Origin: Tritrichomonas foetus
Lineage: Eukaryota; Parabasalia; Tritrichomonadida; Tritrichomonadidae
DNA length: 64,000 nucleotides
Assembly: GCA_001839685.1 (NCBI GenBank)
Contig: MLAK01000627.1
Span: forward strand, 41,848 to 105,847
Direction of reading: 5' to 3'
Part shown: positions 31,024 through 39,291 of the stretch, one piece after another
Layout: each line of letters starts with the position of its first letter
Position numbering within the stretch: position 1 is the stretch's first letter
Notes under the pieces: generated by a model
The model's input: only the letters and a program-made list of their open reading frames with translations
Told to the model about the DNA's origin: nothing
Database searches by the model: none
Position numbers and translations under genes: made by a program

Positions 31024-31533
31024 TTAGAGCAATTTCAAATGACGCGAAATTGGGTCAACGACTTCCACAGGGGATGGGCCAAGTGCAATCGCGCAGGGGA
31101 CTCCATCTTGTTCGATTGTCACAAATGGGACGTTGTTTTGCTTGGCATTTTCGATCAAATTATTTAATTCTTCAATATTTGGCACTTTTGCACAAATTTT
31201 AGCTTGGCCAAAGTAGTACCAAGGAGGAAGTGACTCATTTCCCGAATCAATGGCGTTTTTAACGGCCTTGATAACGACGTCGCCGAGTATCGAAGCATTT
31301 TGGTAGAGTTTGAACTTGAGATCGGTTCTGATGCCAACAACGACTTTGTATTGCCGATTGGTAAAAGCCAATGGCTCTGGTATTTGATATTTTAGATTAA
31401 ATAATTGGTGATTTTGTTCATTTTCCTCATTTTTTGACTTTTTCGAAAAGAAAAGCTTATCGATAAGAAGAGAAATACCACAGCCAGCGAGTACTCCTGC
31501 TCCAAATATCGGAATGATTTTGGACAAATTCAT
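31024..31533 (-). CDS. PTH2-like (peptidyl-tRNA hydrolase 2 family) membrane-anchored protein, catalytic motif missing
   Basis: 169 residues from the ATG at 31533 (the frame is open four codons further to a GTG). Residues 5-24 form a membrane span, followed by a Lys/Glu linker and a PTH2 domain (about 62-169). The fold is recognisable from VVVGIRTDLK at the start, PPWYYFGQAKICAKV in the middle and ALGPSPVEVVDPISRHLKLL at the end, which matches the PTH2 GPGP-x-LID-x-TGHLKL ending. The active-site helix, normally KxGK(I/V)AAQC(S/A)HA, is replaced by LKFKLYQNASILGDVV, and the DAGRTQIAPGS loop is shortened to EQDGVPCA. It resembles human PTRH2/Bit1, which also has an N-terminal anchor in an organelle membrane; here a hydrogenosome location is conceivable. 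An ACTTTTT motif lies about 30 nt upstream. Confidence 0.75.
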   Translation of the reverse strand: MNLSKIIPIFGAGVLAGCGISLLIDKLFFSKKSKNEENEQNHQLFNLKYQIPEPLAFTNRQYKVVVGIRTDLKFKLYQNASILGDVVIKAVKNAIDSGNESLPPWYYFGQAKICAKVPNIEELNNLIENAKQNNVPFVTIEQDGVPCAIALGPSPVEVVDPISRHLKLL

Positions 31534-31768
31534 TTGCTGAATCACAACGATTAATTTAGCCTCAAAAAGTCATGATATATCAAGTAAAAGTGAAAGTCAA
31601 CTAAATGAGATTCTTATTATTCCGAGCAACTAGCAAATAATAATTATTAACTTTTCTCAACCAATAATAGAAATCATTAATATGTAACATTTTTACTTTC
31701 GCACCTATCATTATAATTCAAATTCAGATTACTAGCAACACCATCACTTTTTAAATAAATTAAAATGC

Positions 31769-33541
31769 TTATTCGTCTCCTTCTTTCCCATCAACCATAA
31801 TATCCTCAAGTTTATTTTGATTTTGATTGGTCACTTCTGGAATATCACCAACGCGACTTTTTCTCTGCCTTAGAACCAGGAATGCTGACACAGAGGCTAC
31901 TACAGCGCTTCCAGCGATAGATCCAACAACTATTCCGACAATTGTTGTTGTTGGCATTGGTTCATTTATACCATCATTATAATCAGATCCATCATCTACA
32001 TCATTAGTTATTTCTATTGTAATTTCATCTGATGTTAAAATTGAATCACTCTCACTTGATCCAGAAGATGAAGAATTAATTGATTGTTCTATAGTTTGAT
32101 GTGGTGTTTGCTCAGCGGTTTGTGGAGGTAATGATGTTGGTTTCGGTGTTGGTGTAGGAATGTATATTTCTGGCCAAGGAATTCCTGTTGGTCTTGGCGG
32201 AATTCTACATTTATCTTCTTGAATTATTTCGAAATCATGTCCATCAAATTGATCCCATGAAAATGAGTAAGGTTCTCCAAATTTTTTTCCTGGATTAGCA
32301 TCAACAAACTCCTGGCTAAGATAAATTTTAGTCACACCTTGAATCACACAAGCTTTACTAGCTACTGGGTTTGTGATTCCATAATAACATAGCGTTTTGG
32401 AGAGAAATTGATCAGATCCAAAACTTTTGGTTTCATCAAAAGATTTTTTCACAACAATGAGTTCAACATTTGGAGAATCCGCAACAACATTATAATTCCA
32501 TGTCACTTTGGAATCATTGGGCCCACCTTCTACAGCTAAGACTCGAAGATTAGGACAGTGATTAAAAGCACTTGCCCCCATATAAGTAACAGTTGATGGA
32601 AAGACAGCATATTCAATCGCTGTTCCAGATGCGATAGAATCACCTACGTATTCTATATTTTCAGGCCAAATAATCTCAGAGAGACTTGTGCACCCATTAA
32701 AAATCTTCTCTCCAACTCTCTTTTTAGTATCTGTCAAAATTCTGGGCAATTGCACTTTCTTTAGAGAAGTACATCCTTCGAAATACTTCCCAACTTGATC
32801 AAGCCCACTTGCTGTATCTGGAAATTTAAAGGCAATTAGACTGGAACACCCGAGAAAAGCATTTTGTCCAAAATGAGTACATGTTTCAGCAGGCCATTCA
32901 ACAACTGTTAATTTTTTGCAATCTTGAAACGCTTGCCATTCAATTCTAGTCACTGTTGATGGAATTCGGATTTCTACAAGATTAGTTCCTTTGAATGTAC
33001 TACCTAAAATTGCTGTCATTCCTTCAGAAAGTTCAATGTGATCAATCTTAGTTTCACAGAAAGCAGAATCACCAAGATATGTAAAGGTACCAGGAATGTT
33101 ATGTGTTGTCAATTTGTTGCATGTTAAGAATGTTGCTGTACCAATATATTTCAAGTTAGGTTTCTCCGCAGTTTCTGGAAAATGAACAGAGGTAAGATTA
33201 CAATCAATAGTTCCAAATGCATAGTCGTCAATGATTTCGAGAGAATTAGGAAGTTCAACGTGTGAATAACGGAACCAAGGAACAAAACCTTCATCTTGAT
33301 CGGGAATATATGTCATGTGAAATGCATGTGATTCTATGTTTATTATTCCTTCGCTTATTACAATTTTATACACCATTTTTGCATATTCGCCATCTTTAGC
33401 AGTTAGATTACCTGTACCCGTATACACAATTGTTTGATTGTTGTCTTCGTAATGGTAAAAAATCTCCGCAGAGATAAGTGACAACAAAACGTAAAACATC
33501 AAAAAATCAAAAATAAAAAGATTCAATTCAAAATTATCCAT
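31769..33541 (-). CDS. BspA-like leucine-rich-repeat surface protein
   Basis: 590 residues. An N-terminal hydrophobic segment (about 8-25; a second in-frame Met at residue 15 gives a more standard signal peptide) is followed by BspA/TpLRR-type leucine-rich repeats of about 23 residues (LTSVHFPETA, FNGCTSLSEIIWP, FNHCPNLRVLAV). After residue 440 comes a Pro/Thr/Ser-rich stalk (PTPTPKPTSLPPQTAEQTPH), then an acidic stretch, a single membrane span near 535-557 and a 30-residue cytosolic tail. This is the layout of the large BspA-like family of trichomonads, thought to act in adhesion to host or bacterial surfaces and matrix. Family is clear from repeat pattern; ligand is unknown. Confidence 0.88.
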   Translation of the reverse strand: MDNFELNLFIFDFLMFYVLLSLISAEIFYHYEDNNQTIVYTGTGNLTAKDGEYAKMVYKIVISEGIINIESHAFHMTYIPDQDEGFVPWFRYSHVELPNSLEIIDDYAFGTIDCNLTSVHFPETAEKPNLKYIGTATFLTCNKLTTHNIPGTFTYLGDSAFCETKIDHIELSEGMTAILGSTFKGTNLVEIRIPSTVTRIEWQAFQDCKKLTVVEWPAETCTHFGQNAFLGCSSLIAFKFPDTASGLDQVGKYFEGCTSLKKVQLPRILTDTKKRVGEKIFNGCTSLSEIIWPENIEYVGDSIASGTAIEYAVFPSTVTYMGASAFNHCPNLRVLAVEGGPNDSKVTWNYNVVADSPNVELIVVKKSFDETKSFGSDQFLSKTLCYYGITNPVASKACVIQGVTKIYLSQEFVDANPGKKFGEPYSFSWDQFDGHDFEIIQEDKCRIPPRPTGIPWPEIYIPTPTPKPTSLPPQTAEQTPHQTIEQSINSSSSGSSESDSILTSDEITIEITNDVDDGSDYNDGINEPMPTTTIVGIVVGSIAGSAVVASVSAFLVLRQRKSRVGDIPEVTNQNQNKLEDIMVDGKEGDE

Positions 33542-34367
33542 TTTTCAATAAAGATTGAAATTGATCACTAAGATTGATTCGATTTCTGCCAAAATTGAAA
33601 AAAAGTGAGGATGTTTGTTTTGATGTTTAAAAATCGATAAAATTCTCAAGGAAAATTGTAGCTAATTCAATTTCTTTGATCAAAACATTTTTTTATAGTC
33701 GCAAATAGACTTAAATTCCTTCTCAGTTTACATTAGACAAAATCCTTCACATGTACCATTTAATAAGCCATTATTAATGAAAAAAGATTGAGAAAATAGA
33801 ATCTGACAAAATGATAATGACCATCGATATTGGTTCATTTTTTTTTTCTTTCAAATATAAAATGCCTATTCAAATGATAATCATCATTGATTTGAAGATT
33901 TGTCCTCTGGATATTTTTTCAACTTCTTTCTTCCTTTACGCTTGCACAAATATCATGTTGGTAATTCACCAACTTATTTATATTTATTTTTATGAGAGAG
34001 GACAAATTGAATTCAATTTCTATATATTACAACATATATTCTCAAGTGTTGGTAATTTTGTTTCTTGACATGAAAGATAACTCTCTGGATCGTTTCATCT
34101 TAATTCTCCGAGTTTTCACACATTTTAGATATTTTATTATGCATGAAAGCCTATCATATGATATTCAATGTTGGATAAAATTCAATATTTGATAAGAGGT
34201 ACTTCAGCTTTGATCCTCCATCAGGATTAAGGTAGGAATCAAATGATATGATTATCGTTACATATAATGTATTTTGGGATAACTTAGATGATAAATTCAA
34301 TGCTCAATTTTCTGATATTATGTCATCAAATTCGACTATCAAATATCCAAAAATTAAATATTGGTGA
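33542..34367. other. intergenic
   Basis: About 825 bp upstream of the BspA-like gene. Two open frames at 33811-34068 and 33992-34192 are hydrophobic by base composition and do not look like genes. Confidence 0.5.
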
Positions 34368-34980
34368 ACTCATGTCGTGATTCCTCTGTTTTTATCATAT
34401 CGACGTGTCACAGCAATTGGAACAAGTGAGACAAAAGTAAAAAGAGTTTTATCGGTTCAAGGACATTTCTGGATGGTATTCATGATATGCAAGTTAATAA
34501 ATCTCTACAATGAAAGCTCGGCTTAGGATAAAGGAGTCTAATCATCTATTGTCTATCAATCATTCTAAAATTCATTAATAATATTTACCTATTCAGCATC
34601 TCATAGATAATAAAGGATTATCTCGACAAAGTCGAACAAATATTCTCTGAAAAAGATTAATGAACTTTTTCTGTTGATTTCCTTTCGGTCAAGATTTTCA
34701 TTTTTCTGGAGCCCTTAGTCGTAATGCAGAAGCAATGATATATAGTTTATCATTATTCATCAAAAAAAGTATGTTCAAAAGTTTGTCTCGATCGTTGAGA
34801 TTTATTTCGCGAATATTAAATGAGTTATTCAGAAAAATTATATTCAAGATGATCGACGCGGAAATTTCATAAAGATTCGTTAAGGCCTTTCTATGAGTTT
34901 CAACAAAAATTCATAACTATTCAAAGTATCGGATTACTCATTGAAAGACAAACTAATTCTGAACCATCGATTTAATCGAG
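34368..34980 (+). pseudogene. decayed coding relic, family not recognised
   Basis: Consecutive plus-strand stretches with protein-like composition in shifting frames: a 53-codon run from 34368 (containing RRVTAIGTSETKVKRVLSV), then one frame from about 34521 to 34872 with a few stops (LSRQSRTNIL, then GQDFHFSGALSRNAEAMIYS), then a 35-codon run from 34871 (KDSLRPFYEFQQKF). Stops and frame changes mean it cannot be expressed as one protein. No family was recognised. Chance cannot be excluded. Confidence 0.3.
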
Positions 34981-35467
34981 CGAATTATGTATTCCCATGA
35001 TTTTTATATAATTTTATTATTTCGACCATCATATTGATATAAAAAAAATTCGTCGAATCAAATTATTTTATTATCAATTTTTTCAATTACATATGAAATA
35101 ATTTTCAGAAAAACTATTTTCAGAAAAAACTTTTTTTACATTAGTATTACTTCAATGCTTCCCCTTAGAAGATATCGAGAATACTATAAATTATTAAATC
35201 CATATCACTTCAATAACATTATGAAGGAGCTTTTCATCTGAAAAAACCGGAATAATTGATAGAATTTACCCACTATTTCTGAAATGTTATAATATTTTTA
35301 TTCAATATATTAAATTCTTTCTATAATATTGAAAATTCTGATAAACACGATTTTTTCAAACGTTATTTTTTCCTTTGAATGTTAGATATCATTTGGAAAA
35401 ATTCAATAAAATGAGAGCAAAATTTTCAAAATATATTTTCTTTTGAAAGTGTATTTCATAAAAATAT
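34981..35467. other. intergenic, promoter side of second PP1-like gene
   Basis: 490 bp of very AT-rich DNA. The only notable site is TCATAAAA at 35456-35463. Confidence 0.5.
35456..35463 (+). promoter_or_regulatory. initiator-like site of the second PP1-like gene
   Basis: TCATA fits TCA(+1)-Py-(T/A); +1 at 35458 is 10 nt before the ATG at 35468. Confidence 0.45.
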
Positions 35468-36730
35468 ATGCACGAAGAGGGCGTGATTCGTGGGATCGCA
35501 GATCGAATTCTCAATGATTATTCCAGTGTTTTATCTTTAGCACCAGATAAAATCGGCGAGTTAGGAGTGACTGTTCCCATCCCAACTTTTTCCGAACAGT
35601 CGATCAAAGAAATATCAGACAGGGCCAAGGATGTTTTCATTGCACAAGAAACTCTCATAGATGTGCCTGCACCAATCTACGTCATAGGCGATTTACACGG
35701 AAATGTTTTCGATTTGGTGAGAATATTAATTATGGCGGGACCTCCACCCATCAACCGGTTTTTGTTTCTAGGTGATTATGTTGATCGAGGCCAGTATTCT
35801 GTTGAAATTGTGACCCTTCTTTTCGCGCTTGTTTCAAAGTATCCAGACCATGTATATTTGCTGAGAGGAAATCATGAGTTTGCCAGGGTAAATTCCACGT
35901 ATGGGTTCCAAGACGAATGCGAAACATTATATAAGACGAAAGTGCTCTATGATTACATCAACGATTGCTTCAATTATATGCCGCTTGCTGCAGTCATTGG
36001 AAATGAGATTTTCTGCGTCCACGGAGGAATATCACCACAGGTGTCTAGCTTCAGGCAATTAAAACGTGTGAAAAAGCCGATCGTTGAATATGATAATAAC
36101 GTCGCATGCGATTTAACCTGGAGTGATCCATCAATGGACACAAAAGAATACCTTCGAAGTTCTCGTGGAAATGGCGTCACTTTTGGCGTGACCGCTGTTC
36201 GAACTTTCTTGAAGAGTTTTAATATCAAGCATATTTTACGAGCGCATCAGTGTGTTCAATTGGGAATAGAAAGGTTTGCTGGAGATTCTGTATACACTAT
36301 ATTCTCATGTAGCAATTACACTGACGCTAATGGAAACCGTTGTGGTTTAGTTTATATTCAAGAAAATATGTCAATTCAGTCATTTTCTTTACCACCAATT
36401 GACCAGATACCTAGGGAAAAAGCTCTGATGACTGGTGAATTGTATTATAATGAATTTGAGATTCCGGCCGATTCTGAAACAGGCCCTTCTTTAGGAAGTA
36501 TTGCAAATGATTCAAAAAGATCTTCACTGTTGTGTTTGATGACCCCAAAGACAACACTTTTTACAAGAAAACGAAATGTCGCGATAATGCAAAGGAAGGC
36601 CGCTCATCAAAGCATGAAAATAAATAATGTGTTGCCGCCACTTTCTGATCCACCTGAAATGAATGCAAACACTAAGCCAAGAGTGGGAACACCAGAACCA
36701 AGGCTGCATAATCCGTTGCTTGCACGATAA
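35468..36730 (+). CDS. PP1-like serine/threonine protein phosphatase
   Basis: 420 residues with a full metallophosphatase domain (about 40-325): GDLHG (74-78), GDYVDRG (102-108), RGNHE (133-137), YGF (145-147), CVHGG (183-187) and RAHQ (258-261), so all metal and phosphate ligands are kept. The region corresponding to the PP1 beta12-beta13 loop reads SCSNYTD in place of SAPNYCG, so toxin and inhibitor binding may differ. The N-terminal 40 residues resemble the other phosphatase in the window (16424-18172), and both share the FxxMPLAA(I/V)I stretch, so they are members of one trichomonad-expanded PP1-like group. The C-terminal 95 residues are an unrelated basic tail. The start is the first ATG, 10 nt after an initiator-like site. 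Confidence 0.92.
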   Translation: MHEEGVIRGIADRILNDYSSVLSLAPDKIGELGVTVPIPTFSEQSIKEISDRAKDVFIAQETLIDVPAPIYVIGDLHGNVFDLVRILIMAGPPPINRFLFLGDYVDRGQYSVEIVTLLFALVSKYPDHVYLLRGNHEFARVNSTYGFQDECETLYKTKVLYDYINDCFNYMPLAAVIGNEIFCVHGGISPQVSSFRQLKRVKKPIVEYDNNVACDLTWSDPSMDTKEYLRSSRGNGVTFGVTAVRTFLKSFNIKHILRAHQCVQLGIERFAGDSVYTIFSCSNYTDANGNRCGLVYIQENMSIQSFSLPPIDQIPREKALMTGELYYNEFEIPADSETGPSLGSIANDSKRSSLLCLMTPKTTLFTRKRNVAIMQRKAAHQSMKINNVLPPLSDPPEMNANTKPRVGTPEPRLHNPLLAR

Positions 36731-36790
36731 CTTAAAATGCATGTATTTTTATATTTAACATAAACGAACATAGACTTATTCAATATGTAT

Positions 36791-37170
36791 CCATCATCAT
36801 AGATAGCATCATCGTAGATAACTTCATCATAAGTAACATCATCATATATGACTTTATCAAAAATAACATCACCATATATGACTTAATCAAAAATANCATC
36901 ATCAATAAATATCATCATAGATAACATTATCATAGATAGCATCATCATAAGTAACATCATCATAGATGACTTCATCATAAGTAACATCATCATATATGAC
37001 TTTATCAAAAATAACATCACCATATATGACTTAATCAAAAATANCATCATCAATAAATATCATCATAGATAACATTATCATAGATAGCATCATCATAAGT
37101 AACATCATCATAGATGACTTCATCGTAGATAACTTCATCATAAAGAATATCATCATAGATAACATCATAT
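36791..37170. repeat. ATCATC-type minisatellite with 148-bp higher-order unit
   Basis: About 380 bp of 12-18 bp units around ATCATCATAGATAAC and ATCATCATAAGTAAC. A larger unit repeats with a 148-bp period: 36821-36976 matches 36969-37124. Each copy holds one undetermined base at the same place (36896 and 37044). All frames have stops. Confidence 0.9.
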
Positions 37171-37288
37171 ACTAATACCTGATATCATGATATGTCATTT
37201 TGATAATGGAGTCAAATCAAAATAATTTATTGACCATAACAGGCATTTAATTGACCATTTCGAAGAACGTTTATTATAGTCAATTTTC

Positions 37289-38833
37289 ATGCTTTCATTT
37301 TGTTTTTTTTATTTTTCACTATCCAGCACACCAAATCTCAATATATCAATTGGGTTTATCAATATAGACTCTAATCCATTTTTGGCACAAACTATCCCAA
37401 TGCTGAATACATCATTAATGGATTCCCCAGATGTTCGTTATTCAATTTTTGAGAGCCAAATTATGCTTCATTTTCCAGAGGGAGAAAATCCCTCACATAT
37501 TAATTTAACTTCTGTTTTTCTCGATGGCGAAAATTATAATCGCACATTGCCGTATGTGAAGTTCGATTCATTTTTCAGAGTTTCTATAAATGGCCATGTA
37601 AAAAGAGTTCGATTAATTGATCAATCAACCAATGATTTTTATATTTTCAATAAATTTAGAATTACTGTTTCTGATAAATTTTCGAACTCTGATCCAACTT
37701 TTTTAGTTAAAGAAGAAGATTCTGTTCCTTTTAAAATCAACACATTTGTGAATACAACTTTTTCTTTATATATTTCTAGTTTTGACAATCCTCCACCAGA
37801 GTCAGATTACACAAATCTTGCTGTTTTATTTTGCGTGTTAGTTTCTTTTGTTTCTGTTGCTATTTTATTCAAATATTTCCAATCCAAAAGTCCAGTAATT
37901 TCAATTATCAAATTTTCTGATATGTGGCGATTAAATTTATTCATTAATAATCATTTCTTAGCAGCTGGTATTTCAGGAAGCTATATTTTAACTATTATTT
38001 TAAGCCTATCCTTTTTCACTCATTCAATTACTGATTTCTTTCGCTTTCTAAATATTTTGGTTTTAATTGCACCTGTTATGGCATATTTTCGGATACATGC
38101 AGCTTCATACTTGTCACAGTCTGTTTTCGTTGGCGATGAATTTGCTATTGTATTGGCATGTTTGAATATTATTTTAACACCAATTCTTGCAGTTTCTTAT
38201 TCACTTTCCCTTTTATTTAGAAGCAATACTGGTTTAGATTTACTCACGAATGTATTCTTAGCCATATTTTCTTGCAGTACCTCTTCTTTAATCACTTTAG
38301 CCTTTTCTTCTTTAGTTTATTATTATACACCTAAATCTCCAATCAGAACAAACAAACTTCGAATTCCAACATTCACTATCCCTTCATTTTCACAAATCTT
38401 GTTAATGATTGGAACCTCTTTCACACTTTTTTTGGTTTTGAGACCTGCTCTAGATCAGATTTATTTATCAGTTTTTTCTGATTCTTATTTTGAGAGTTTT
38501 ACAACATTATTATATTTCTTACTCTATATCTCTCTTGTTACAATGGTTTCAACTTTTAAAACCTATAAAGAAGTCTTTAAATTTGATAATTCTTGGCAAT
38601 CTTTGCACTTCACCTTTCATATAATTGTTGCAGTATTTGCTGTAGCGTATTTGTCTCTTGATATTATAATTGTCCAGAAATATATTTATAACATTCAATC
38701 TTTGTGTTATAGTCTTGGTTTTCTAGCAATAATTTTTATGATGATTTCTGTAATAGGAGCTGGATTATCATTTTTGGTTGCATTCTTGTTTGTTTCAAGT
38801 GTGTTTCATCCAGCAAATATTTCACAAGACTAA
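37289..38833 (+). CDS. TM9SF/EMP70-like nine-span membrane protein (divergent)
   Basis: 514 residues: a signal peptide (1-15), a lumenal domain of about 165 residues with several N-glycosylation sites, then nine hydrophobic spans from about residue 177. The arrangement (signal peptide, lumenal part, one span, a cytosolic loop, eight more spans) is that of nonaspanins (TM9SF/EMP70), Golgi and endosomal membrane proteins linked to protein sorting. A nonaspanin hallmark is recognisable: YYTPKSPIRTNKLRIPTF matches the P(V/I)RTN-x-IPR-x-IP loop, and FDNSWQSLHFTF sits where others have DYHWWWRSF. The family's C-terminal KxD/E export motif is not present. The gene is shorter than the usual 600 or more residues because the lumenal domain is reduced. 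Confidence 0.7.
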   Translation: MLSFCFFYFSLSSTPNLNISIGFINIDSNPFLAQTIPMLNTSLMDSPDVRYSIFESQIMLHFPEGENPSHINLTSVFLDGENYNRTLPYVKFDSFFRVSINGHVKRVRLIDQSTNDFYIFNKFRITVSDKFSNSDPTFLVKEEDSVPFKINTFVNTTFSLYISSFDNPPPESDYTNLAVLFCVLVSFVSVAILFKYFQSKSPVISIIKFSDMWRLNLFINNHFLAAGISGSYILTIILSLSFFTHSITDFFRFLNILVLIAPVMAYFRIHAASYLSQSVFVGDEFAIVLACLNIILTPILAVSYSLSLLFRSNTGLDLLTNVFLAIFSCSTSSLITLAFSSLVYYYTPKSPIRTNKLRIPTFTIPSFSQILLMIGTSFTLFLVLRPALDQIYLSVFSDSYFESFTTLLYFLLYISLVTMVSTFKTYKEVFKFDNSWQSLHFTFHIIVAVFAVAYLSLDIIIVQKYIYNIQSLCYSLGFLAIIFMMISVIGAGLSFLVAFLFVSSVFHPANISQD

Positions 38834-39291
38834 TTTTTGCGAAATCATATGTTCATATAATATACATATTTATATATAAATTACAGGTTATTTCCCATTT
38901 CTGATACTTTTTTCCATTTCCATTTCTTTTTTTTTTTTTTTTTTCTTCTTTTTCCCTTCTTCTTCTTTTTGATTTTTATTTCATGATGATCACTTATGTA
39001 TAAATTGATACCTTAGAATGAAGAATATTTTATCAATGAATGAATCAAAATTTCAAATTACAAGAACATTGAAAATACCACTATTATAGTTTTGTAAACC
39101 AAATATTTTTAATATGAATCATAAAAAGATACAATTTCCAATAATACAAAAATTCAGAACAAAACATAAAGTATATACATCTATACTTTGTGTATATATA
39201 TATAAACAAATATTTACATCTAATGTAATTCTTTATTTATCAAACATATGTTAATCTATATTAATATGACGCAAAAAATAAAAACAAAGAA
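38834..39291. other. intergenic between convergent genes
   Basis: 460 bp separating two 3' ends. It holds the pyrimidine tract at 38907-38970 and an AT-dinucleotide patch near 39190-39205. Confidence 0.5.
38907..38970. repeat. polypyrimidine tract
   Basis: About 64 bases almost wholly C and T on the plus strand, with an 18-T run (38927-38944) followed by TTC/TTCTT repeats. Confidence 0.8.

Noticed and set aside
30837..31202. 121-codon plus-strand open frame
   Set aside because: Its second half is antisense to the PTH2-like gene and its first half is homopolymer-derived.
33811..34192. Two overlapping hydrophobic open frames, considered as small membrane proteins
   Set aside because: Hydrophobicity follows directly from T-rich DNA, and the frames have no supporting promoter or homology.
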